From the NCBI GenBank assembly GCA_940671915.1, contig CALNVZ010002974.1, positions 40,213,198 to 40,277,197 on the forward strand: a stretch of DNA of 64,000 nt, given 5' to 3'. Numbering within the stretch: the first letter of the stretch is position 1; each line of letters begins with the position of its first letter. This document shows, piece by piece, positions 32,102-43,866 of the stretch. The notes below the pieces were generated by a model. It made no database searches. It saw nothing but the letters and a program-made list of their open reading frames with translations, and was not told where the DNA came from. Origin of the DNA: Paracentrotus lividus (taxonomy: Eukaryota > Echinodermata > Echinoidea > Camarodonta > Echinidae). A program made the position numbers and the translations under genes.

Positions 32102-33000
32102 AAGTCCACATAAATGTCTTAATATATATATGCTTTGAGTTGATACTGTCGATGGTTTTCAGAGCGTTCATTATAGAATGATTTTCTTTTGATCAAAACC
32201 AGCCTTATTTAAATTTTATTTTACAGTATTCTATGTTCGTATTTTGTGGGTTTGAAACGTAAATATTTAAATGCAATTGATACTCAAAAGCAGCTTAAGA
32301 CAAAACTTCAAACAGGAGCCTGAGCCAAGGGTGCCGCAGGATAGCGCAGGGGAAAACCTTTAAACATCGCAAGACCTAGTCATTTTTTTACAATGAGATT
32401 GAAAGGAAAACTGCCTGCGGAACCCTTCTTGTCACCTGCAGGTGCCTGTGCGGGCCCCTGCAGTGACTCCCATGGGCTTTTAACCGGGTTGTCTCTGCCT
32501 ACCGATTTCATGAACGCCGGGAGAATCGGAGAACATGCCGAGATCTTTTCGTCTTTTCTACGGGATAGTGAAAAGTCCTCGCGCCCGCAGATTCCATAAG
32601 GAGCAACGCCGGACAGGGCCACCTTCGAAAATGGCGAATTTAATGTACGGTTCTACCTCGCCGTACGGCGCCCCGAAGTGTGATCGTAAAAAAGGTGAGT
32701 GTCTTTGCGATGCTTTGGGTTTACTTTTGGCTTTCCTGCGGACCATAAAGGGCACCCCAAGGGTTTCTCAAGGGCCCCTAGCGCATTTTTCTGCAAATTC
32801 TGCAAATGGAACACTGGTCAGCCTTATAATAACCACCGTGTTCATCCAGAGCGGACACCGAAAGAACATTTGACGGCACCCGAATGGCCTCTTCGGTCTC
32901 TTCATGGCCGTATTTCGATTTCAATCCACATATTTATACTTTTAAGCCGACCGGCGGGCCGTAGGATATTGAGCCGCAATAGCGGTAGAATGAAAAATCA

Positions 33001-36000
33001 TCAGGGACCCGTGAGGTCTCTAAATCTACGAAAAGCCGTAGGATTGGGCAAAAACGTACGGGGACCTCTCGAACTGTGATCTAGGCATTACCCCATACCA
33101 TGTTCCAACTAACCCCGTGTATGGGGTTAGTTGGAACACTTGACATGGTCTTGTTGAAGATGGATTTTTTTTCCCGAACCATCACCAAGTTTAAGAATTT
33201 TATGGGGTACATTTGTAGCATACGAATATACACTCAAGCTGATCATTTATTGTTTCTGAAATAAATCCGCTTTTGTTTTACGGCCATTTTTGTAAAAAAT
33301 GTTCCATATAACCCGCTCTCCCCTATATACTTTTGAAATGGCTACCAATAAAAAAAAATATATATATGATTCTTGCAGTAGCCGGACGCAGACCGGAGTC
33401 ACACAAATGGACTTACCGGGCCCATGCGTAAACATAATAGAGGCCGCTTTTGTGCCCAGAAAATGGGCCACCGAAATGCATTCAATTCGATTTTCTGGAT
33501 CCGCGCCTGTCTTGGGAAAAGTTTTATATGTCGAAAAAGCTCATATCCTCAACTATCATTATGACACAAAAATACCCAAAAATAAGAGGCATGCTTCAGT
33601 GGCAATGCCATTTTTTGAAAAGGCACAAAAATTAGCCTGCGCAGGAATTCGCAATTCATTTATCACCTGGATTCGGGAATTAATTTATCACCTGGTTATG
33701 GACCATCATAAAGGGGTCAAAACTATTATTGAATAAATCTGTATCAGAGTCAAAGATAAACCACAGTCAGAAATGAACAATCAATATCATGCGAAAATGT
33801 AATGTTTCACCGTTTTGTTTCATATCAATGAAGTTGGCTTTAACTTTTAGTTTATTTTTGTCTTTGTTAGCCTATTCTATCCATGATTGATTTTAATCCC
33901 TAATTGCTCCCATAACAGGTGATAAATGAAAGCGAATTCTTTTGCGCAGCGCGAATTTTTGTCCTTTTACAAAAGTGGGCACTGCTCACTGAAGCATACG
34001 TTTTTTCGTGTCATAATGATAGTTGAAGATTTGAGCTATATATATTTTTTTGCAGCATTTAAAATGTGTATAGTTTCTTTTTGGGACGCACTGTATAGGC
34101 TACATGTAGGCTTACTGATGTGAATAAACATCATTCAGATCAAGCGGGTATTGAAAAACAGCAAAGCAAAATTTATTTTCACGAAAAACATATATCATTT
34201 AATACACTTTTATATATCATTTTATATTATCGAAACTGTTAATACCAGAAGGGCCTGGAAACTCTTTATAAATATAGGCCTACCACGACATTATTTCATT
34301 AATATTATACATGGTGGCAGTGCATATCAAAACATTACTTTCGTCTTGTAACTGACTCGGTATTTGGTGCTAATTGTTCGCTTTATGAAAATATAGGCAA
34401 TCTAATGGGTGTAATAGTTGTCCGAGAACTATGTATCCATTATTACACCATGGTCACACCCGTTAGAACTGGCCAGTTCTATATACAATCACACTTTTGT
34501 GCAATACAGTCTGTGTCAAATAGTCTTCAATTAAAATGTACAGTTTGGGAAAATATTTTTATACTCCCATTATGAAGAATAATAACAACCTAGTATTGTT
34601 TCTCATCAGGGACCCGTGAGGTCTCTAAATCTACGAAAAGCCGTAGGATTGGGCAAAACGTACGGGGACCTCTCGAACTGTGATCTAGGCATTACCCCAT
34701 ACCATGTTCCAACTAACCCCGTGTATGGGGTTAGTTGGAACACTTGACATGGTCTTGTTGAAGATGGATTTTTTTTTCCCCGGAACCATCACCAAGTTTA
34801 AGAATTTTATGGGGTACATTTGTAGCATACGGATATACACTCAAGCTGATCATTTATTGTTTCTTGAAATAAATCCGCTTTTGTTTTACGGCCATTTTTG
34901 TAAAAAATGTTCCATATAACCCCGCTCTCCCCTATATACTTTTGAAATGGCTACCAAATAAAAAAAAATATATATATGATTCTTGCAGTAGCGGACGCAG
35001 ACCGGAGTCACACAATGGACTTACCGGGCCCATGCGTAAACATAATAGAGCCGCTTTTGTGCCCAGAAAATTGGGCCCCCGAAATGCATTCAATTCGATT
35101 TTCTTGGATCCGCGCCTGTCTTGGGGAAAAGTTTTATATGTCGAAAAAGCTCATATCCTCAACTATCATTATGACACAAAAATCCCAAAAATAAGGCATG
35201 CTTCAGTGAGCAATGCCCATTTTTGAAAAGGACACAAAAATTAGCCTGCGCAGGAATTCGCAATTCATTTATCACCTGGATTCGGGAATTAATTTATCAC
35301 CTGGTTATGGACCATCATAAAGGGGTCAAAACTAATTATTGAATAAATCTGTATCAGAGTCAAAGATAAACCACAAGTCAGAAATGAACAATCAATATCA
35401 TGCGAAAATGTAATGTTTCACCGTTTTGTTTTCATATCAATGAAGTTGGCTTTAACTTTAGTTTATTTTTGTCTTTGTTAGCCTATTTATTCCATGATTG
35501 ATTTTAATCCCTAATTGCTGCCCATAACCAGGTGATAAATGAATAGCGAATTCTTGCGCAGGCGAATTTTTGTGTCCTTTACAAAAGTGGGCATTGCTCA
35601 CTGAAGCATACGTTTTTTCTGTGTCATAATGATAGTTGAAGATTATGAGCTATATATATTTTTTTGCAGCCATTTAAAATGTGTATAGTTCTTTTTGGGA
35701 CGCACTGTATAGGCTACATGTAGGCTTACTGATGTGAATAAACATCATTCAGATCAAGCGGGTATTGAAAAACAGCAAAGCAAAATTTATTTTCACGAAA
35801 AACATATATCATTACATACACTTTTATATATCATTTTATATTATCGAAACTGTTAATACCAGAAGGGCCTGGAAACTTTTATAAATATAGGCCTACCACG
35901 ACATTATTTCATTAATATTATACATGGTGCAGTGCATATCAAAATTACTTCGTCTTGTAACTGACTCGGTATTTGGTGCTAATTGTTGGCTTTTATGAAA

Positions 36001-36206
36001 ATATAGGCAATCTAATGGGTGTAATAGTTGTCCGAGAACTATGTATCCATTTATTACACCATGGTCACACCGTTAGACTGGCCAGTTCTATATACCAATC
36101 ACACTTTTGGCAATACAGTCTGTGTCAAATAGTTCTTCAAATAAAATGGTACAGTTGGGAAAATATTTTTTATAGTATGAAGAATAATAACAACCTAGTA
36201 TTGTTT
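33001..36206. repeat. 1.6-kb direct tandem duplication (33001-34601 and 34606-36206)
   Basis: Both units begin TCAGGGACCCGTGAGGTCTC and end CCTAGTATTGTTT, an offset of 1605 bp. They are nearly identical except for scattered one-base indels, often in homopolymers. The unit includes the right ends of three nested elements plus about 500 bp of flank. It may be a recent duplication or an assembly artefact linked to the nearby gap. Confidence 0.85.
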
Positions 36207-37026
36207 GGTATTTTCATAAAGCAGGAAAATCAGACTTTCTTCTGCAATTTTTGTCATCACATTTGGTGCAATATTTTTTGAGATATGGACTAATTTTCTT
36301 GCAATCAAAAAAAAAAAAAAAAAAAATCAATTTTTTCCGCACGCCGTCCGTGCCTTTGTGTATGATTTCGCATAATGACCGTGGAATTCGGCGCTCCAGA
36401 ACAATAGAGCGTGCGTAATTTGATTTGTTTCTTGTCGCACAAAACTTAGCATAGCTTTTTGTTTTACGAAAGCAAATTAAACAGGACAAAGCGCATCAGC
36501 AAAGTAAAATCTATTGGCTTTAATTTGATACCACAAACACATATTATATTAAAAGATTTCACACTAAATGATTTTTTCCCCGACTGTACATTTTTTTTAA
36601 ACACAGACTGTAGAACTGTAGCATACGTGCTCTTGCATAGTAGGTGAGTATCCAAAGGGATGGGGGGGGGGGGGGGGGGGTAGGCTCGAATCCCAGCTGG
36701 CGGAATTGATCGAATGAACTGAAATCAATAAAACAGTTTAAACCAACGATCCCCGCCAAACCTTCCAATAACCGGTACAATTGGACATTTCATTGTAAAA
36801 TGTGACTTAGATGTCCGGTCTCAGGGTCATATGAAAATAAAATTACTACCTAGGCACACAAAAATATGATAAAAAGTAGAATGAATTATGTTTTGCTTTG
36901 TAAAGGTTCATTATAACGTGCTTGGTTCTAACTGTCACCAAGAGAAAGTTTCGACAGAATTTAATGTCTCGAAACCGATTTTTATGAATGCAATCTCCTA
37001 CAATAATTGTCTGATTTTGATTAATG
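36207..37026. other. no gene recognised
   Basis: A-run at about 36307-36326 and a G-run at about 36662-36680. Remaining sequence is AT-rich with no defensible exon. Confidence 0.4.
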
Positions 37027-37028
37027 TA

Positions 37029-38271
37029 CACTCACTTATACGGTGGTCACAAATCGTCGTAGGCTACGGGGCACGTGCCATCAACGTAGCCTGCGTTGCA
37101 TGTGCAATGCACGCACAGGTCCTGGGTCAACTTCTGCGATTCCTGCATTTCTGTACAGTAGTAGTAAGGGTATTGTAAAAACTTTCTGCACGTCGTACAT
37201 GCATTGTACCTGGAAGGTACCTCCGCTGCACGAATTTTCTACGAAATCCATCGTAGGAAGTTGCACGTCGGAGGTACGGCGAGTTGTGACCGCCGCATTA
37301 GCACTGGTATTGCAACATAGATAAGCTAAATGCGTGCATTTTTTCATATTTTATGTTGTCATATATCATTCATGGCCAGAGATTTCTCTAAAATATTTGT
37401 ATATTCTGAAAGAGTAGACTTGTCCCTTTTCATTCCTGAGGTCAGGAAATACTCAAACAGATGCACTTTTTTTAAACAAAGGGGCAACAAATGAACAAAG
37501 ACCCCTAAAAATGTAATAGTAATAGATGTGGGGATTAATAGTAAATAAGATTATTAAGGAGGAGACATATTTCTCCGAAAACTGTTTACATGTTTCCATC
37601 ATCCTTGTGGCAAATTAAAAATGACCAAAAAGGTAGCAGTACAATGAAAGACAAAAGGAGGAACACCCGAAGAAGATAAATTTATTTCTATCGTTGCCAA
37701 GGAAAAAATTTAGTCCCGTATTGCAAAGACGATTTAATGCAAGTTTATTCGACTGAATTCCCAAATTACTGTTGAATTTCTGTAGTTAATATAATGTAGT
37801 TTACAATAGAAATCGAAATGTTCCCATTTTTATTACATTTTGCTGAATATTCACGACCTTTTATTTTTGCACGCATCCTCCTTAGCAACGGCGTCATTTT
37901 TTTTTCCTCTGTGCGTGATGTTTTTCTCATTAGCCTTTCTGATTTTTAATTTGCCACTATGATAATGAAAACCCGTAAATAATTTGGGGAGAAATCTGAC
38001 TCCTCTTTAATAATTATATTCAATGATAATCCCCGCCTCTATTTCATTTTTAGGGGCCTTTGTTCATTTGTCGTCCCTTTGTTTAAAAAAGTGCCCCTGA
38101 CTGAGTATTTACTGGTCTCAGGAATAAAAAGGGACAAGTCTCCTCTTTCAGAATATACACAAATTTTCGACAAATCTCTGGCCATGAATGATGTGTGACA
38201 ACATGATTATAAAAGACTCGTAAATATGAATAAAATGCACGCATTTAGCTATGTTACAATACCAGTGAGTG
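37029..38271. mobile_element. TA-flanked foldback element
   Basis: Termini CACTCAC... and the inverse of CACTCACTGGTATTGTAACA, flanked by TA (37027-37028, 38272-38273). Inverted arms run about 37305-37640 and 37965-38271 and include GAGATTTCTC/GACAAATCTC and ACCCCTAAAAATG/CATTTTTAGGGG pairs. No transposase ORF. The left terminus is split by a smaller insertion. Confidence 0.65.
37036..37301. mobile_element. 266-bp insertion in the left TIR of 37029-38271
   Basis: Ends TTATACGGTGGTCACAA and the inverse of CTAATGCGGCGGTCACAAC. The right arm of the host element shows the uninterrupted order CACTCACTGGTATTG, so the insertion lies between CACTCAC and TGGTATTG, with CAC repeated at 37302-37304. 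The interior is rich in CGTAGG/CCTACG and GCAC motifs. Confidence 0.55.
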
Positions 38272-38458
38272 TATAACAACATCATTTCCGGCTGAGACCA
38301 TCGTTTCTTTTATCGAGGTTTCGTTGTTGGTAGGCCTACATTTCTTTATTGATATCAGATAGCAATACACCAAAGAGTACAAATACATTGTGAAACATGA
38401 CAAAGGCATGTAAACAAAGAGAGTCTGCAACATAAGCATGATAAGTTAAGAGAGCCCA

Positions 38459-38596
38459 GGGGGGCATTTCATCAAAGGACTTGTCGGACATTTTATCCGA
38501 CAAATTTGCTCTCGGCCAATTAGATGCGAGCATTTCAGTAGCTTATAACAGTTTGTCGGATAAAACGTCTGACAAGTCCTTTGATGAAATGCCCCC
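38459..38596. mobile_element. 138-bp palindromic MITE
   Basis: Ends GGGGGCATTTCATCAAAGGA and TCCTTTGATGAAATGCCCCC are exact inverted repeats, extended inward by CTTGTCGGAC/GTCTGACAAG. TTTATCCGACAAA and TTTGTCGGATAAA in the centre form a further pair. No clear target duplication was identified. Confidence 0.75.
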
Positions 38597-39132
38597 AGAA
38601 CTAAACCGTATTAATGGTGCATGGGTGATGGATAATTGTATTAAAAAAAAAAAAAAATATGGGAACTTAAGGTAAAAATAATCTTGAATAGGCCTATAAT
38701 GGCTTCATGCACACTCGCTCATGGGTTTGTTAGCAGGCTGTACATTGTACATTATGTCACCCCCCCCCCCTCCCTCCATGTCATACATCTGCTACCTCCA
38801 TGCACTCAGGTAACAATCGGTATCCGGTTCAATGCGAACATCATATTACCAATGTTCTCGACCTGTACACTCATCAGGACTATATGAAAGTCTGTATTCC
38901 TATGCTAAGTGCATGCAGAATAACGACGGAATCCAATGGCCAAACTATAATTTTATAAACAGTTACTTCGGATTCAGGAGTTAATAATAACCAAACATGC
39001 GTTATAATAAAAAGTTCTCATGGTTATTCGTTATCATTGTCATTGGTATTTCTGTAAGAACCCGCGTGATCACGATCAACAAGTCATTTAAAATGTCCTC
39101 TGCATCTACGATGACGCGGAGAGAGGCAGGTC
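38597..39132. other. 3' flank of the GPCR gene, no gene
   Basis: AT-rich sequence with an A-run (38644-38657) and a C-run (about 38760-38771). No coding signal. A polyadenylation signal for the minus-strand GPCR could lie here but none stands out. Confidence 0.4.
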
Positions 39133-42100
39133 TCAGACCTTAGACACATTTGAATTCCAGGTTGTAAACTGGTTGGATATCCTATGCTCTGATGCTGTTG
39201 ATACTGTTCCCGCTACCAATGTCAAGGACGTCGACTTGCCACTGCTGCCTTTGCCCTTCCCATGTGACTTCCTTCCATAACCTCGTCTACCACAGGACAG
39301 TGCCCCTGACCAGAGGTAGAAGACTCTCTTGTTGGCCATGAATGCCAGGAAGATGTAAAGTCCCTGTAGGGAGTTGAGGACGATGAAGACGTACCAAAGA
39401 GCTGGGACACCAGCGAACGCAGCTACAAATCCGAATAGCCAGGTAAAGCCTAAGAGCGTTGATATCTATAATGGTAATAGAAAGAGAAACAAATGCATTA
39501 TTAAAAAAAAAAAATATTGAAAAGGGGACGTAGAATAAAATAAAAATAACGGTTCTACGACAACTACCCCCTACACAATCACAATCATGACAATTACCAA
39601 CCGGACAAGAGCCCCCCGCCAAAAATATACTCCCTATAACTTTACAACTAATCCTAATCCTATTTGGGGAGTAGTGGTCCTCAATATTCCAGGAGGTAGT
39701 TCTCCTGATACGAAACTTGACATCGGCAAAATATTTTGAATATTTACGCAGTTGAAAGTTTGTCTTCATGGACATACTTTTCATTTCAATATAATTTTTG
39801 AACAGACCTTGACATTGAAGAGACCTAAACGCTTACGTAAGACATCGAATGGAGTAGGTTTTGTTAGCAAAGGAAAAGAAGTTCAAATAGTCACTTTATA
39901 TAAATTACAGCTCTTGAAGTGAATCGGATATTTCCCGTGTGATTTCCTTCTTTTACTTCTCCTTCTAAATTGTAACTGTTTCAAGGTTCAAACATGATAA
40001 ATTATGATGTATAATTATGCATACCTTCCAGTATATCCGTAGCTCTTTTCCCTTTTCTTTTAAAGTACCGGCATGTCGGATGGCACGATTTCGGACCTTT
40101 GTCACTCGTCTTATCCCGTAGACCGTGTGCACAAACAAAACCAAGTTCACCAACAGAAAGATGGACAATGGGCCACCAAATGCTATCAGATTTGCAGTTC
40201 TGTTACCGATCCAACAAAGAGTTTCACTCCCATACTGAAAGTTAATTTCTTCGCCTATTGTAAAATGAACACCAAGGCATATGCCAACAATTGCAGCGGC
40301 TGAAACAAACGCGAAAGTCGAGTATTTGAAGAGCGATTTGAGACTGTCTGATGATAGACTTAGGTTGTTCTTGCTTCCAAAAGTCCTGTCCAATTCGATT
40401 GCGAGAACGGTTGTCAACGCGAAAACTAAGAGCCACAGGAAATGGCCAACGACTGCTACGATCATGCAGGCATCTTCATCCCGAGTGGCAAGACCGTTCA
40501 GCAACTGTAAAAGCTGGGCTGCAAAGAGAGCTACACAAAGGATCATGATGAGTTTGTTGCTGACACACTGCCGAAGGACAGGAAAAGCACTGTATGTCAG
40601 AAAGGCAATAATCAGAGCCAGTAAAGATAAACACACACCAACATAGCTCAGAATAATTTGTGATTGGTTGTAGCGAAAGAATTGTTTCACCACAGTATCG
40701 TTCATAGTGGCATTTTGACCAGAACCAACTGGCACACAGACTTGGATACTGCCATCCGGCGCCAGCATGTATTCATCAGGTCCTAGTATTTCCCCTGTGT
40801 TTGTATCTGTTAGATAGTGAGCCTTTTCAATGACTGGTTCGAAGAATGTTGCATTCCGGGATATCAACGGACAGGACAGAATATTCCCTCGATCACAAAT
40901 ACGAACCATGTTATTCTTATGGAAACTCTGAACGGGTAACGAATCTTGAAGATCATAGCTTGCCACTAACTCCGTTTCATACGGATGATAAAGATTACCT
41001 GTCATGTTATCATAAACGAATGATATGCCATTGATAGTCTGAAATTCCGGGTCCGACAATTTCTCAATCATGCCACTTGGACATTGCTGAAGTCCTTCTA
41101 TTGCCACACATCTTTGTGATATCATTACTTTTCGAATGCCGCAGTCCGGCGTTGGTCGATACACATCTAAAAAGTATTTGTCCAATGATTCTTCAAGCTT
41201 TGAATAAGTAATGACTGTTGCATTCACTCTATAGTCTAATGATGTGTACCCTTCTTCCGTACAGTCGGGATTTTGTCCAGTTCCATGGGTGCTACTTTCC
41301 ATTGGCCTCTGGTTGCTCAAAATGATTGAGATTTTGGGTAAGAACAGGTATGCAACAATGCAAGCCGTAATGCGGTTTGACTGATCAGAATCTATTCGTT
41401 GACATGTGTCATTGTCCTCTGTTGATAGAAAGACATTCATAGATATTTCTAAATCGTCACCTTCATTTCCACATGTGAGATTGAACGAAGGCGAGTCCTT
41501 AACGCAACTGCCGTCAAAGAGGGTGTAACCATCGGCACAGGTCACGGCGACGCATCGCTCAGATGCAAGGTCGAAAACTTCACCACCGCTGCACGAAACT
41601 TGCGTCTTCACAATTATGTTTTCAGAATAAAAGATGGACACCCCGCTGTTACCCGAGAAGTCAACAAGAACAGAAATCGGTATCAAAGGCCCGCTTTCGG
41701 TGTCCTTTACAACTTCGTCATCAACAAGTCCGTCATCGAAGCTGAAGCTAATTATAATGCTCGGTTCTATGGGCCGAATTGCTTCTTCTGGTAGGGAGCA
41801 GATTCTCGCTACAAACTCATTTGTTTGATCGATCGTCCAATTTTGACTCACAGCGCCCTCATTGCACAGTTTACAGTAGGGATTCTTGTAGAACACACCT
41901 GCCGAATCGTTTTTGCAGACATCACTAAATGACATGCACCCATTCTGTAGGATTGGCGGTGAATTATTTGGACAGCTTGAAATATAGTTGTTCAAACATG
42001 GGCGAAGACTAACGTTTGTCACTTCTGCAGGAGGTACCACACGGGGTTCGCAATTTTCAGAATGCACTAGTCCATGAAGGGTCACGTTTTTCGTATCAAT

Positions 42101-43170
42101 ATTTGGGCAATTGAACTGAAATTGCCATCCAACAATATTTTCTTTAAGCTCAATCCCGTTGCACAAGGCGCAGAACAGATTTCTGTAAGTGACACCGCCG
42201 TGAACTATAGGTAAACGCACCAGATCAGTGTTTGACGATGTTTCTTGTAAAGAGCATTTATACCGCACAGCACTGTCCTTCCAAGTATCTGGGCATGACT
42301 GAATCATCCAGTAAGCATCTTCTTCATCAGGGTTTGGAGAAATACACGCCAGATCAACCTGTTTTAAAACATCAACGGTCTCACGAAAACGCCTAACACT
42401 CTCTGCTTGATCCTCTCCAAGACAGATGCTGTGGTCGTAGTCACCGCAACAGTCGTTATAGAACTCACAGGCGTAGTCGCAATGGCAAGGGGTTGGATCA
42501 CCAGGTACATCAGCGCCACATTTCCTCTCGTCACACAGGGATGTTGTACACACTTGGAACGTGTTGCCCCCGATGGTGACATTGGTAACATCTCCAAATG
42601 ATGCTGTATAGAAGAGGGAAGAAAAAATGAACATAATTATTTATGAGCTCTGGTGTAGTAAGTGTGGTTGTGTCGTAAAGTATGGATTTGAACCCTTAGC
42701 AGATCACTCTCTTCCTAAGCCGCGTTAAAAGAGTCCCTATTAGAGGCTTGGGGGTGGGGGGTGGCAAAATTACCCCTGTATCAAAAGCTTTTGGACCATA
42801 TTCGGGACCCTATTTCAGGATCATTCCAGAACGATTTGAAAACTATACCTAATTTAAAATAAGTTAAGGGGAAAAATTTTAAGAGACCCATATTTCAATG
42901 ATTTTCTGCATCGGGAACGGACATACGTGTATGGTTTACCGCGTGAGGGGAGAGGAAGGGGGGGGGGGGGGGGGGGGAGGCATGTCTAGACCAATATAGG
43001 CAATTCAATATAAACACTGACAGGGCGACAATTAATTCTGTATTTGACATTTTGACATACAGATATAGAATGGCAAACTACACCTTACCTGACGTAAATA
43101 TCAATAGTTGAAAAATGGTCACAAGCCATAGAGGTGTCGTCAGGAAATGTGTGTAGATGATACAGGCCAT
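39133..43170 (-). CDS. Methuselah-like family-B GPCR with somatomedin-B domain, complete
   Basis: Seven-transmembrane receptor of the secretin/adhesion class at the cell surface; ligand unknown. Exons on the minus strand: 43089-43170 (ATG at 43170), 40025-42603, 39133-39465 (stop at 39135-39133). Borders are GT/AG, phases agree, 997 aa. Exon 1 encodes a signal peptide (hydrophobic residues about 9-26). Residues 51-88 form a somatomedin-B module with eight Cys, including CHCDYAC and DCCGDY. The long ectodomain (about 90-670) is Cys-rich with many N-glycosylation sites. No GPS/GAIN cleavage motif precedes TM1; a DGSIQVCVP strand is there instead, as in Methuselah-like receptors. TM1-5 lie about 677-856; TM6-7 in the last exon carry LLGFTWLFGF and WYVFIVLNSLQGLYIF. 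The cytoplasmic tail is short and basic, then Ser/Thr-rich. Orthology to a named receptor is not claimed. Confidence 0.93.
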
Positions 43171-43819
43171 TGTTTTTTCAGTGAGACGTGATACCATTAT
43201 AGGAACAAAGAAAACATCCGACAAAACACACCTAGAAAAGGAACAGAATAGCTTAGATAGTATAAAGCGGCTATATTAAAGAGAATATCATTTTCTGTGC
43301 GGACTCTGCCTAAAGTTCACCGTTTCGAAATCCAGTGACGTGTATTAATCACATGATTGACTTGTTTGGATATGAAGCTTCTTTCGGTTTTGTACCCACC
43401 TCAGTTGCCTTATAATAAAGAATTAATCACTGCTCATTGAGGGGCATAGTGATACTGTAATTTTGCAATTAAGCACGCATCCCATGAACCATTCATTCGA
43501 ACTAATGATTTATTTGTTGTAAATTTTTAGATATTGCAGATAGTGGTCAGTGACATCTATTTTGTCTGAGGTTGACTTTTTGTTTAACATTGTTATCCTC
43601 TTCGTATATTTACATATTTCGCACATTTCGTCATACCGATATCTAAATATGTTTGCCACAAAACAAATAATTTCATGTTGGACTCTGGCCTGCTTTCGTT
43701 CTAATAATTTCAAACTTTGTTAGTGGGAATAAAGGAAGGGTAGAGAACCTTTACTAAAAATATGCTTAGAGTATCATAACATATTGATATTGCACCTGAT
43801 TTATTGTTTTGATACGCAA
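43171..43819. other. 5' flank of the GPCR gene
   Basis: Upstream of the minus-strand GPCR start codon, so promoter and 5' UTR should lie here. No core promoter element can be defended. The stretch ends at the giant inverted repeat. Confidence 0.4.
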
Positions 43820-43866
43820 CACTGAAAACCTAACCTCGTCCGTCAATGGACCGACTAGCTTTAAAG

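Larger units (their letters stand above)
31064..33088. mobile_element. ATGCC..GATCACAGT foldback element, third nesting level
   Basis: Ends ATGCCGCGATCACAGT and the inverse of ATGCCTAGATCACAGT, each with TA outside (31062-31063, 33089-33090). GC-rich arms (31070-31500 and 32390-33070) are inversely related, for example GATTCTCCCGGCGTT against AACGCCGGGAGAATC. It contains the 25-N gap and a duplicated flank. Confidence 0.55.
30331..33323. mobile_element. GGGGTTAGTTGGAACA-type element, nested
   Basis: Begins GGGGAGAGTGGGGTTAGTTG and ends with the degenerate inverse CATATAACCCGCTCTCCCC, with TA on both sides (30329-30330, 33324-33325). GGGGTTAGTTGGAACA recurs at about 30704, 30728 and 33123, and inverted at about 33105. 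It is itself split by the element at 31064-33088. Confidence 0.6.
30303..34093. mobile_element. mariner-like long-TIR element containing nested insertions
   Basis: TIR CAGTGCGTCCCAAAAAGAA at 30303 and its inverse TTCTTTTTGGGACGCACTG ending at 34093, flanked by TA. Subterminal arms (about 33325-33700 and 33905-34093) are inverted copies, including CATATCCTCAACTATCATTA-type sequence and AATTCATTTATCACCTGG. The left arm is split by the element at 30331-33323. The assembly gap at 32077 lies inside, so the length is provisional. Confidence 0.7.

Noticed and set aside
31052..33079. Several 60-145 codon ORFs in the GC-rich nested element
   Set aside because: They fall in inverted, duplicated arm sequence with frames on both strands and no domain; the gap copy alters them freely.
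40073..42601. Plus-strand ORFs opposite the GPCR exon
   Set aside because: They are antisense shadows of the 2.6-kb minus-strand coding exon.
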